This document shows, piece by piece, positions 45,067-54,009 of a stretch of DNA of 64,000 nucleotides. Position 1 is the first letter of the stretch, and each line of letters begins with the position of its first letter. Source of the stretch: Pirellulaceae bacterium (GTDB taxonomy: Bacteria > Planctomycetota > Planctomycetia > Pirellulales > Pirellulaceae); contig JANQLU010000023.1 of the NCBI GenBank assembly GCA_028280445.1, positions 62,001-126,000 on the forward strand. The letters are read 5' to 3'. The position numbers and the translations under genes are program-made. The notes beneath the pieces were generated by a model. That model made no database searches, was not told where the DNA came from, and saw only the letters and a list, made by a program, of their open reading frames with translations.

Positions 45067-46482
45067 TCATTTTTGAATGGCGGCGTGCATGTTCAGCAGC
45101 CAACAACCGATGCCGGCGGCTCCTTGCATGTAGCCCGTCTGTGCCTTCAAGCCTTTGGGGTCGACGCGATTTTCAGCGTGAATCCATTTTAATCCTTTTT
45201 TGCCATCATCTAATTTAACCACGGTCGCGCGCTCGATGATGTCTTTTGACAATCGTTTGCATTCGTCCAAATAACGCTGCTCCTTGGTTCGCCGATACAT
45301 TTTGAAAATAAACTCGGCCACACCCGCCGAACCGCAACATTGTCCCGTGTTGTTCCAAAAACCGGCGGTGCGTTTTTTATGCAATTGCGCCGCGACGATG
45401 GCGTGGGCGTTTTGCATTGTGAGTTTTTGATAGCGCTTTTGATCGGTGGCTTGGTAGAGATTCCAAAAGAAATTACCCGTGCCAGCGGGGCCGTGACACC
45501 AACCGAGATAATAAAGTTTGTCGCCATTGTCGGTGTCGTGGAAAATCAAACAGGTGTCATTTTCAATCTTGGCCACCGACTCCAAGTACTCGGCGCCCCG
45601 CGTCGCCGCTTTCAAAAAACGATCGTCGATTTTTTTGCCCTGCTTCTTGGAATGTTTCACAACTGCCTGATGCAATCGCACCAGGAAATCGGCGTTGCCG
45701 GCAGTGCCATGCGAATAATTAGGATACTCACGAGCAAAAGTCGAACTGACTTTCCAGCGCAAACCTTTCGCTTTACCATCGCGATGTTTTGGATCGGCAC
45801 CTTCGACCGCATCAGCAATCAAGCCATCGCCGATTTCCATTGCCAACTGCAATGCTCCCGCCTCGCCGAACTCGTTGTAGACGTCGACCAGAAACATTCC
45901 AACGCCAGCACTTCCACTGATGACATCTGTAACACCGTTGAAATGTACGCCTGATGTTTTTTTGATTTTTGCCTGTTCGAGCATTTTCACACATTTCAAA
46001 ACAGACTTGCGGTAAATTTCATTTTGAGTTTCTTGCCAAAGATTCAACAACACCCAGCCGTAACCGCTGTAACCGGTAAATAGACCAGGTTGGATCTTTT
46101 TCGGTGCTTTATCGATTGCCGCAATCAACCCTCGGGCGCCTTGCTCGGCTTCCGCCAAGTGCGCTTTGTCCCGAGTGGCTTGATGCAGTTTTAAATAAAA
46201 CAGGACAACCCCGGCGTCGCCATGATAGAGATCCAGCGTACTGCGTTTCGACCGGTCGGGATCATTTGGCCAAGTACATGTGCCGTCTTTGTTTGTTATT
46301 TTTACTGACTGGAGCCAATTGGCGATTTGAAAGCACGCTTGGAGGTATGTTTGATCACTCTGCTTGGCCGGAGTCGTTTCTTGTGCGGTGATGGAGGAAA
46401 CTAACACACCAGGAAAAACGAAACAACAAACCACCAGAACAACTTGTTTGAATAGCATTGAATTTTGTCGGAGTCGTGCCAT
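45067..46482 (-). CDS. Secreted LanC-like protein
   Basis: It encodes 471 residues with a GGGAG ribosome binding site and a signal peptide (LFKQVVLVVCCFVFPGVLVS, cleavage near ITAQ). The mature part has seven glycine-rich helix-turn repeats typical of the LanC alpha/alpha barrel: YHGDAGVVLFY, FTGYSGYGWVLL, SGSAGVGMFLVD, SHGTAGNADFLV, CHGPAGTGNFFW, CCGSAGVAEFIF and MQGAAGIGCWLL. The LanC zinc ligands are Cys, Cys, His; here WCHG and QCCG give two or three cysteines, with a cysteine where His is expected. LanC proteins cyclise peptides, but no precursor or LanB/LanM gene is nearby. An exported LanC-like protein must have another role. Confidence 0.85.
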   Translation of the reverse strand: MARLRQNSMLFKQVVLVVCCFVFPGVLVSSITAQETTPAKQSDQTYLQACFQIANWLQSVKITNKDGTCTWPNDPDRSKRSTLDLYHGDAGVVLFYLKLHQATRDKAHLAEAEQGARGLIAAIDKAPKKIQPGLFTGYSGYGWVLLNLWQETQNEIYRKSVLKCVKMLEQAKIKKTSGVHFNGVTDVISGSAGVGMFLVDVYNEFGEAGALQLAMEIGDGLIADAVEGADPKHRDGKAKGLRWKVSSTFAREYPNYSHGTAGNADFLVRLHQAVVKHSKKQGKKIDDRFLKAATRGAEYLESVAKIENDTCLIFHDTDNGDKLYYLGWCHGPAGTGNFFWNLYQATDQKRYQKLTMQNAHAIVAAQLHKKRTAGFWNNTGQCCGSAGVAEFIFKMYRRTKEQRYLDECKRLSKDIIERATVVKLDDGKKGLKWIHAENRVDPKGLKAQTGYMQGAAGIGCWLLNMHAAIQK

Positions 46483-46610
46483 GGTTTCTCCCAACGTTAA
46501 AAAGATTTCCGAAATCGACTTCCATGATACCGTAGTGCAAAGCGACCTGCACATCGTTTTCATTTGTAAACAGTACTTGGTTTTTGCGTTGGCAACAAAG
46601 CTGTGCATAA

Positions 46611-46763
46611 AAAGGCTCACGCGGAGTCGCAGAGGCGCAGAGATTTGAAAAGCACCTATCAAGAAATTGACGATTCGATTGATGACTCGGTTGGCAGATT
46701 TAGAACATTTTTAAAATTGTATTCTTCCTAACTCTGCGCCTCTGCGTCTCCGCGTGAGCCTTT
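46611..46763. repeat. 153-bp element with 32-bp terminal inverted repeats
   Basis: Left arm AAAGGCTCACGCGGAGTCGC... (46611-46642) and right arm ...CTCCGCGTGAGCCTTT (46732-46763) are inverted with one mismatch over 32 bp. The inner sequence shows no coding. It lies in the gap upstream of the LanC-like gene, resembling a miniature transposable element without a visible transposase. Confidence 0.85.
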
Positions 46764-46813
46764 CTTCATCGATAGAAACGAGTTATTCCGTCTACTTTCT
46801 GTCGAGCACCGTC

Positions 46814-48268
46814 TCAAGCAATCAAATCGCGAACGACTTTGCCATGAACGTCGGTCAACCGAAAATCGCGGCCGGAATAGTGGTACGTCAATCTTTCGTG
46901 GTCAAAACCCATTAGATGTAAAATCGTTGCCTGCAAGTCGTAAACGTGGACCGGATTTGACGTTGCGTGGAATCCGAATTCGTCGGTCGTCCCATAAGTC
47001 ATGCCGGGTTTCGTTCCTCCGCCGGCCATCCACATGCTAAAGGCTTGCGGATGATGGTCGCGTCCCGCTTTACGTCCGAGAGCAAGATTGGTTTCGACCA
47101 TGGGTGTTCGCCCAAACTCTCCGCCCCAGATAACTAACGTTTGATCCAACAAACCTCGTCGTTTTAAATCGGCCACTAGCGCTGCGGACGCTTGTGCTGT
47201 CGCTGCACAATTTCTTTTCGTGTTCCCTTCGACATCGCTGTGTGCGTCCCAACCAGAATGGTAAATATTGATAAAGCGAACTCCACGCTCGACCATCCGC
47301 CGAGCGAGCAGACAAGCTCGGGCAAACGACGGCTTGGAGGGCTCACAGCCGTACAGCTTCAATGTTTCGCCAGTTTCTTGCGACAAATCCATCAACTCGG
47401 GTGCCGACGTTTGCAATCGCGCCGCCATTTCAAACGAAGCGATGCGAGTCGCAATCTCTGGGTCTTTGACGGCATGTTGCCGTTTCGCGTTCAAACGATT
47501 GATCAAATCAAAAGAGTCTCGCTGAAGTTCTGGCGAGAATTTCGCTGGCGTCGCAACATTGAGAATCGGGTTTTCACCATTGCGGAGCCGCACGCCCGAA
47601 TAAACGGTTGGCAAAAATCCACTTGACCACAACGACGTGCCTCCACTGATTCCCGCACCGGTACTCATCACCATAAACGCGGGCAAGTCCTGGGTTTCTG
47701 ATCCCAATCCATACAACGCCCATGAACCAATACTTGGCCGGCCAGGCTGTGAGAACCCAGTATTCAAAAATGTTTGCGCGGGAGCATGATTAAACTGGTC
47801 AGTCTTGACCGTGTGAACAACACACAAATCATCGGCAATTTTGCCGAGTGGGCGAAGCGGTGAACCAAGAGTCAATCCCGACTCGCCATACTTGTCAAAT
47901 TTGAACCGAGGTCCCATCACAGCCGCATCGGGTTGGATAAAAGCATAGCGCTGCGAACCAACGACCGATCGTGGGAGCGGTTTGCCTTCGAGTTTGGAAA
48001 GGGTTGGTTTGGGTGTAAACAATTCCAACTGGCTCGGTGCACCTGCCATAAAAAGATGAATGACGGCTTTCGTCGTTGGTTCAAAATGCGGCTGTTTTGG
48101 CGCAAGCGGATTTTCCGATGTGCGTTTCTCCAACTCAGAATGCGACGAAGCGCTAGTCGCGATTTGGTTCGTCAGAAGTCCGGCCAGGGCAATTTTGCCA
48201 AGCCCCACTCCGCATTCATGGAAGAAATATCGACGCGCCAGTCCGTATTTGGAATCAAGTTCGTTCAT
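46814..48268 (-). CDS. DUF1501 protein (Tat-exported, sulfatase-like fold)
   Basis: It encodes 484 residues. The start ARRYFFHECGVGLGKIALAG is a Tat-type signal. The body contains AVIHLFMAGAPSQLELFTPK, AGAGISGGTSLWSSGFLPTV, GVRFINIYHSGWDAHSDVEG, IWGGEFGRTPMVETN and GRDHHPQAFSMWMAGGGTKP, which are hallmarks of DUF1501. Members are related to the alkaline-phosphatase/sulfatase superfamily and nearly always follow a DUF1549/DUF1553 gene, as here (3 bp apart). The exact reaction is not established; polysaccharide-related work is assumed from context. Confidence 0.95.
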   Translation of the reverse strand: MNELDSKYGLARRYFFHECGVGLGKIALAGLLTNQIATSASSHSELEKRTSENPLAPKQPHFEPTTKAVIHLFMAGAPSQLELFTPKPTLSKLEGKPLPRSVVGSQRYAFIQPDAAVMGPRFKFDKYGESGLTLGSPLRPLGKIADDLCVVHTVKTDQFNHAPAQTFLNTGFSQPGRPSIGSWALYGLGSETQDLPAFMVMSTGAGISGGTSLWSSGFLPTVYSGVRLRNGENPILNVATPAKFSPELQRDSFDLINRLNAKRQHAVKDPEIATRIASFEMAARLQTSAPELMDLSQETGETLKLYGCEPSKPSFARACLLARRMVERGVRFINIYHSGWDAHSDVEGNTKRNCAATAQASAALVADLKRRGLLDQTLVIWGGEFGRTPMVETNLALGRKAGRDHHPQAFSMWMAGGGTKPGMTYGTTDEFGFHATSNPVHVYDLQATILHLMGFDHERLTYHYSGRDFRLTDVHGKVVRDLIA

Positions 48269-48271
48269 CGT

Positions 48272-51193
48272 TCAGTTTTTTGTGATCGTTTCATCGAGGC
48301 ACAGGAGGACACGTGCCAAAGCTGTCCAATTTTGGTGCTTTTGATAAAAACGGGTTAACATCTGTAATTCGTCGGTGCTCGGTTTTCGCGTGAGCACCCA
48401 GCGAAACCCAGCTTCGATTTTTTGCGGCGTTTTTCCAGTTGCTTTCGACATGCGTTTTCCCAACGCTTCTGAAATTTCCAGAAACATCGGGTCGTTCATT
48501 AACGTCAATGCCTGCAACGGTGTGTTAGAAGTGTTGCGTTTGGCAATACAGGACTCACCGGAAGTCGCATCAAACGTTGTGTACATTGCAAACGGCGCTG
48601 TTCGCTTTTGGTAGGTGTAAACACTGCGGCGAAAACGATCTCGACCCGTACTGGCTTGCCAACGAGATTTTTGAAAATTTGCCGCCGCACCTTTGGGCTG
48701 TGGAGGCCGAACAGGCGGACCGTACATCGTCGAATCCAATAAACCGGATGCCGCCAAAGCGGTGTCGCGAATGATTTCCGCTTCCAGACGTCGCCGTGGA
48801 AAATACGCCAACATCCGCCGGGCATCGGCTCGTTTCGTATTGACGTTGGATGACTGTTGATAAGTTTGACTGGTCACGATCAGACGGTGTAGTTTTTTTA
48901 TGGACCAATTTTGATCCATGAATTCGACCGCGAGGTAATCGAGCAAACGGGCGTGTGTCGGATGGTTGCCTTGCATTCCAAAATCGTCGAGCGTGGCAAC
49001 CAATCCAGTTCCAAAAAACGCAGCCCATTGTCGATTGGCAACGACCCTGGCGGTCAACGGATTGTCGCGCGAAACAATCCATCGCGCAAACTCCAATCGG
49101 TTTGTTGGGATTTTCTGTTGTTTCGATACAACAAGAGATTCGGGAAGATTTACCGCAACTTCGTCTTTCGGCTGAATAAACTCGCCACGATGATAGAGAA
49201 AATTTCTTCGTTTTTTTCCGTAAGTGCGTTCACGCATGATCAGCGTTGACACACCGCTATTGGTCCGCAGCAAGTGACGAATTTTGTCGGCATGTTTTTT
49301 TACCTGCGGCGCTTGCATCAAAAATCGCTCTCGCAGAACTTTGTTTTCAGACGCTTTTTTGGAATCTTTGAGTAGCTTCAAATCCTGGTCCGTTAAAACA
49401 GACGCTTGAACCTCTCGCCGCGCATTGGTAGCACTCAATCGAAATTTACCAAGCGAACTGGCAAAGTGCCGGCCGAATTCCATGGTCAATGTAAACGGCT
49501 TGCCTGCTGGCAATGGTTGTTTGAGGTTAAACACGGCGACATTCCTGAAACCTTGTTGGCCAGCGACCGACCATCCGGATTGAAATTTTCCATCGGTTGC
49601 CAATTCCGCTGCAACACGGTGGTTTCCAAATTGGTTTTTGGCGTAAGTTTCCGATGAACGAGACCACTGAAGTGGTTTTGTTCCCTGAGGCTGCAATTTG
49701 ATTTCCGCCAAAAAGAAATCGCCCTTGCGACCTTCGTAAAATGTCATGCCTGGACCGCCGCCCGGCAAACGCGAATCAGGTAACACTTCGAGGCGGATAG
49801 CTGTGATCTCGGATTGGCTGGGTGGAAAAACCAGTTTATAGGTATCGTGCTTGGTCGTATCTCCGCGAGCAAAAATAACGCCATCTCGTTCGAGAGACAA
49901 ATGCGGTGCATTGGTCGACATCGATGTGGGTATCATCGTTTTCCAGGCAGTGATGTTTTTCGATTCTCGTTGCAGCCATTTTTTAAATGCCGATTCCAAA
50001 TCGGGCCCACGATACTGCTTGCTTTGTTTTGGCCATAACTTACCCAAATTTGAAAGCAACGCTTGAGCTTGTCGTTTGTCTTTGGCGCGCCGCGCAAGTT
50101 CGGCGTCGGTTTTGAGAAAATAGTCGGGTTCATCGGCGTTGTTGAAATACGCCATCATCGAAAAATATTCTTTGTGGCTGATCGGATCATATTTGTGGCT
50201 GTGACACTGAGCGCATGAGAGTGTTAAACCCAGCCAAGTCGTGCCGGTCGTCGCAACGCGATCCACAAGCGAATAATATCGGTATTCCAACGGATCGATT
50301 CCGCCCTCTTCGTTTAACATGGTATTGCGATGAAACCCGGTCGCAATCATCTGGTCTTGAGTGGCATTGGGCAGCATGTCGCCGGCCAATTGTTCGATCG
50401 TAAATTGATCAAAGGGCTTTCCTGAATTGATGGCACGAATCACCCAATCGCGATAAGGCCAGATGCTGCGGTCTCGATCTTTCTCAAATCCGTTTGTGTC
50501 CGAGTAGCGCGCCAAATCGAGCCAGCGACGCGCCCATCGCTCGCCGTACTGGGGAGATGCGAGAAGCCGATCGACCAACGACTCGTAAGCTTCACGAGTT
50601 GGATTTGCCATGAATTTGTCGGCAACATCAACCGGCGGCGGCAAACCGTTCAAATCCAAATAGAGCCTACGGATGAGTATTTCCGGTTTTGCCCGCGCGG
50701 ATCTCGAAAGCCCCCGGCTGCTCAATTGAGCGTCAACAAAATAGTCAACGGGATGTACGTCAGCAGGAATTCGAGATTTGGTCGGCGGTGTGAATGCCCA
50801 ATGAGATTCGTATTTCGCGCCCTGTTGAATCCATTTTTTTAGTAACCGGATCTGGTCAGCGTTCAACGGTTTGTTGAAATGTTTTGGCGGCATGATTTCA
50901 GATTCATCGTCCGCCGTAATTTTTTCAACGACTTCGTCAAAATCGACATCATCGTCGAGATCGAGGCGCAATCCCGCTTCCCGAGCACTTTTGTCGGGCC
51001 CATGACATGCAAAACAGTGGTTGGACAGAATCGGTCGAATGTCTCGATTGAACAAAATATCGTCGCGACGATTCTGGTTTTGTTCCGTTTTGATTTGAGC
51101 GACGCCATCGGTCGAGCCACCGAACCAAAACATCGCAAGCGCAACGCATCCATACACCAGACGTTTTATCAATTTCAATGTGGCCGTGCTCAA
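48272..51193 (-). CDS. PSCyt1 - DUF1549 - DUF1553 planctomycete cytochrome protein
   Basis: It encodes 973 residues with a signal peptide (LVYGCVALAMFWFGGSTDGV). The PSCyt1 domain has the heme motif CFACHGPDKSAREAGLRLD. DUF1549 follows (FDQFTIEQLAGDMLPNATQ, ATGFHRNTMLNEEGGIDPLE, GLTLSCAQCHSHKYDPIS, which adds a second CxxCH motif). A middle beta-rich region resembles a carbohydrate-binding module, and DUF1553 lies at the C-terminus (TNRLEFARWIVSRDNPLTAR, YLAVEFMDQNWSIKKLHRLI). Such exported proteins are planctomycete hallmarks, and their substrate is unknown. The gene is 66 bp after the sulfatase and 3 bp before DUF1501. Confidence 0.95.
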   Translation of the reverse strand: MSTATLKLIKRLVYGCVALAMFWFGGSTDGVAQIKTEQNQNRRDDILFNRDIRPILSNHCFACHGPDKSAREAGLRLDLDDDVDFDEVVEKITADDESEIMPPKHFNKPLNADQIRLLKKWIQQGAKYESHWAFTPPTKSRIPADVHPVDYFVDAQLSSRGLSRSARAKPEILIRRLYLDLNGLPPPVDVADKFMANPTREAYESLVDRLLASPQYGERWARRWLDLARYSDTNGFEKDRDRSIWPYRDWVIRAINSGKPFDQFTIEQLAGDMLPNATQDQMIATGFHRNTMLNEEGGIDPLEYRYYSLVDRVATTGTTWLGLTLSCAQCHSHKYDPISHKEYFSMMAYFNNADEPDYFLKTDAELARRAKDKRQAQALLSNLGKLWPKQSKQYRGPDLESAFKKWLQRESKNITAWKTMIPTSMSTNAPHLSLERDGVIFARGDTTKHDTYKLVFPPSQSEITAIRLEVLPDSRLPGGGPGMTFYEGRKGDFFLAEIKLQPQGTKPLQWSRSSETYAKNQFGNHRVAAELATDGKFQSGWSVAGQQGFRNVAVFNLKQPLPAGKPFTLTMEFGRHFASSLGKFRLSATNARREVQASVLTDQDLKLLKDSKKASENKVLRERFLMQAPQVKKHADKIRHLLRTNSGVSTLIMRERTYGKKRRNFLYHRGEFIQPKDEVAVNLPESLVVSKQQKIPTNRLEFARWIVSRDNPLTARVVANRQWAAFFGTGLVATLDDFGMQGNHPTHARLLDYLAVEFMDQNWSIKKLHRLIVTSQTYQQSSNVNTKRADARRMLAYFPRRRLEAEIIRDTALAASGLLDSTMYGPPVRPPQPKGAAANFQKSRWQASTGRDRFRRSVYTYQKRTAPFAMYTTFDATSGESCIAKRNTSNTPLQALTLMNDPMFLEISEALGKRMSKATGKTPQKIEAGFRWVLTRKPSTDELQMLTRFYQKHQNWTALARVLLCLDETITKN

Positions 51194-51259
51194 AACTCCA
51201 CCTCGTTGGAATGCCCTACCGGCATTTCCATTTTAGCACCTGCCAATCGATTTGATCAG

Positions 51260-52897
51260 CTATTTGACGACCGAAATATTCTCGATTCCGATTGGCTTGC
51301 GAATTTTCGGGGCACTGCGGCCGCTGGTTTTAAGTCGTTTGAGCAGCGCCTGAAGTTCCTTGCGCTTGGCTTCGTTGGTGAAATACAAATTGTTAGTTTC
51401 GCCCGGATCGTTCTTGAGGTTGTACAATTGGCCTGGCGCATCTGGCGCCTTTTCGGGCAAAACGTATTTCTTCAAAGGCCCGCGGTTGTAGTTGTTTCCG
51501 CCAGAACCTTTGTGATCAAGATATTTCCAATCGCCTTGACGGATTTGAAACTCGCCGCGAAAACTTTGCGTGAGCAGATGTGGGCGAATCGATTTGTTAT
51601 CTTTTTCTTTGCCAAGCATCGCCGGCAACATATCAAAGCTGTCGACGGCGTCTTTTTCTCGCAGCTGATAGCCAACGACCGAGGCCAGTGTGGCAAAGAT
51701 ATCTGTCGTGTTGGTCATCTGACTGGAAACTTGTCCCGCCGGAATGCGGCCCGGCCATCGAACAATAAATGGGACTCGATGGCCGCCTTCCCAACCATCA
51801 CGTTTCATTCCTCTCCAACCTCCCGATGCATCGTGCTGGTGATCTGTTCGCATCCAAGCAACGTGCAACGTTTCGGCTCCGTTGTCGGCGTTGAACATGA
51901 TCAGCGTGTCGTCATCGATGCCAAGTTTTTTCACCAGATCCATGACCCGGCCTACTAATGCATCCAACTCAAACACAAAATCGCCGCGCGGACCGGCCTT
52001 GGTTTTTCCGTTGAATTCCTTGGCCGGCAGAACAGGTGCATGAGCAATCTGGGTTGAAAGGACGGCAAAGAATGGTTTTTGAGGTGTGTTTTTAACGTGC
52101 TCCGAGATGAATTTACGAGTCTTTTCGTAGAACAATAAATCAGCATCCACAAATTTATAGCCCGGAGCCATCCAGCCTTCATCATTGTCCCATCGCCATT
52201 TGCCACCGGGGTTTGGCAAATTTTTGCGGCGGTGTCGTTGACTGGCCGGAACGGGGACCATGCCGTTTTCGATATAGATGTAGAGAGGATCCGTGGTAGG
52301 GCAATTGGGAGTGACAAACGATTCGTCAAAGCCGCGCTTGTTTGGTCCATCGACCAACGGAGTGCTTTTTTTGTAATCGATCAGCAGCGAGTTTTTGAAT
52401 CCACCGCCAAGCCGCTTTCCATTTTTGTCGTACCACGTAAGACCGCAATGCCATTTGCCAAAAACTCCGGTACGGTATCCTTTGGAGCGCAACATTTGAG
52501 CAATGGTCAGTGTTCCCGGCTTGAGATAGCTTGGCCCGCCTGGCCCTTCGAACGCTCCGCCGCCGCGCCCTGTGGAACGATAGATTTGTTGTCCCGAATA
52601 CAGTCCGTAACGCGACGGCGAACAAATCGTTGACGGACTATGAGCGTCGGTGAATCGGATCCCTTCGCGGGCCATTTGATCCAGTCGCGAGGTTTTATAA
52701 GCACATTTTTTGTTGTAACACGACAGATCGCCGAAGCCCAAATCATCCGCGTAAATGATGATGATGTTGGGCAATCGAGACGGTTTTTTGTCAATGTTGT
52801 TGTCACTCGCCACTTCGTCCTGTGCCCAACACCAGGTTGGCATCGCGAAAGTCGCTATTGTCAGAAACGAAGTGATTAGTGATTGTGTCCAACTCAT
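51260..52897 (-). CDS. Exported arylsulfatase (type I)
   Basis: It encodes 545 residues. A signal peptide (SLITSFLTIATFAMPTWCWA) is followed by LPNIIIIYADDLGFGDLSCY with the metal-binding aspartates (51, 52). The formylglycine site is CSPSR at 92-96 (STICSPSRYGLYSG), converted after translation by a formylglycine-generating enzyme. Further family segments are GYRTGVFGKWHCGL, FFAVLSTQIAHAPVLPA, DDTLIMFNADNGAETLHV and HRVPFIVRWPGRIP. It removes sulfate esters, probably from algal polysaccharides. The ATG overlaps the stop of the SASA gene (ATGA). Confidence 0.95.
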   Translation of the reverse strand: MSWTQSLITSFLTIATFAMPTWCWAQDEVASDNNIDKKPSRLPNIIIIYADDLGFGDLSCYNKKCAYKTSRLDQMAREGIRFTDAHSPSTICSPSRYGLYSGQQIYRSTGRGGGAFEGPGGPSYLKPGTLTIAQMLRSKGYRTGVFGKWHCGLTWYDKNGKRLGGGFKNSLLIDYKKSTPLVDGPNKRGFDESFVTPNCPTTDPLYIYIENGMVPVPASQRHRRKNLPNPGGKWRWDNDEGWMAPGYKFVDADLLFYEKTRKFISEHVKNTPQKPFFAVLSTQIAHAPVLPAKEFNGKTKAGPRGDFVFELDALVGRVMDLVKKLGIDDDTLIMFNADNGAETLHVAWMRTDHQHDASGGWRGMKRDGWEGGHRVPFIVRWPGRIPAGQVSSQMTNTTDIFATLASVVGYQLREKDAVDSFDMLPAMLGKEKDNKSIRPHLLTQSFRGEFQIRQGDWKYLDHKGSGGNNYNRGPLKKYVLPEKAPDAPGQLYNLKNDPGETNNLYFTNEAKRKELQALLKRLKTSGRSAPKIRKPIGIENISVVK

Positions 52898-53970
52898 TTC
52901 AATAATTCCGCCATGGCCCAACCCAGGGCATTGCCAACTTCCATGTAAGTTTCTGCATTGTGATTGTAATGATAGCCTTGACCACTGGGTGAAACGGACT
53001 TGTCCCGCCAGAACGGTCGTGCATCGATCGTTTTAACGTTACCTTTGAATTCAGGATATTTTCCAGTTTCTCCACTGACCGCCAATTGCGCTTTGGCAAC
53101 CGTCAGTCCGTGGCCTTTCAGTTTTTTTCCACCAAACGCGATGGTCGCGAGAACAAATTTTGCTTTGGGTGCTTTGAAATCTTTCCGTAACGTTTTAATA
53201 AAGCGTACCAGATTTTGTTCATAACGACTGGCATGCGCCGCATTTTGGTCTTTGTGTCCCTGCCAGAATACGAACCCGGCAATTTCGTAGCCCTGGCCTT
53301 TGTAGCCTGGGTAGTACTTTTTGAGATTTTTCAGGACTGCCTTGGCGTGGCTGGTGTCTGCATCGTATTGTCGACCGGCGTACCATTTGACTTCTTTCTT
53401 TGGCTGCCCTTCGACCCAGGAACCTGGATTATCTTTGTAGCCGGCATAAGTTTTCCCGTCGAATTCGTATCTCTTGCTACCCGGTGGGAGCAAATCCCAC
53501 CCGAGACTTCGATTGCCAATACAAGCCTTGAGAATCAAAACAGGCTCTTCATGAATGTGTCCCATGACATGCCCGAAACCGAGTTCCGGTCCAAACCTAC
53601 CTTTGGCCGACAACCATTGGTTTTTCATGTCGGCGAATTCAGTCATGTTGCGATAGTCAACGCCTCGTTTATCCATAACATGAACGTATCGCACGTCCTT
53701 TCGCACCGTCCAATTCCCTTTGTCATCGATCAAGTGTGGATATTTTTTCTTTTCTTTGACCATGTATTCCAGCGTCCCCGGTTTGTCCGCCGGACCGACG
53801 CGGCCGAAACCGAGCATATTGGATTGTCCCAACAAGATGTAAACTTTGATGGGTTTGTCGTGTGAAGCAGGTTTGCCATCGGGGTCAGGAATTTCATCTT
53901 GGGCGCCAACTGGCAAGGCTACCAACATTGCCAACGCGACAAAGATTGATTTCCATGCTCGATTTTTCAT
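52894..53970 (-). CDS. Exported SASA-domain (SGNH-type) esterase
   Basis: It encodes 358 residues with a signal peptide (SIFVALAMLVALPVGAQ). KVYILLGQSNMLGFGR holds the SGNH nucleophile Ser50 in GQSNM. Later segments FGPELGFGHVM and GYHYNHNAETYMEVG are consistent with the catalytic His near the C-terminus. The usual WxQGExD block reads FVFWQGHKD, so Glu is replaced by His. The family includes sialate and carbohydrate O-acetyl esterases; acetyl removal from polysaccharides is the likely function. It is coupled to the sulfatase. Confidence 0.9.
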   Translation of the reverse strand: MKNRAWKSIFVALAMLVALPVGAQDEIPDPDGKPASHDKPIKVYILLGQSNMLGFGRVGPADKPGTLEYMVKEKKKYPHLIDDKGNWTVRKDVRYVHVMDKRGVDYRNMTEFADMKNQWLSAKGRFGPELGFGHVMGHIHEEPVLILKACIGNRSLGWDLLPPGSKRYEFDGKTYAGYKDNPGSWVEGQPKKEVKWYAGRQYDADTSHAKAVLKNLKKYYPGYKGQGYEIAGFVFWQGHKDQNAAHASRYEQNLVRFIKTLRKDFKAPKAKFVLATIAFGGKKLKGHGLTVAKAQLAVSGETGKYPEFKGNVKTIDARPFWRDKSVSPSGQGYHYNHNAETYMEVGNALGWAMAELLK

Positions 53971-54009
53971 TGCTCATTCTCCATGTTGGACGGTCTACAA
54001 AATTGCAAA

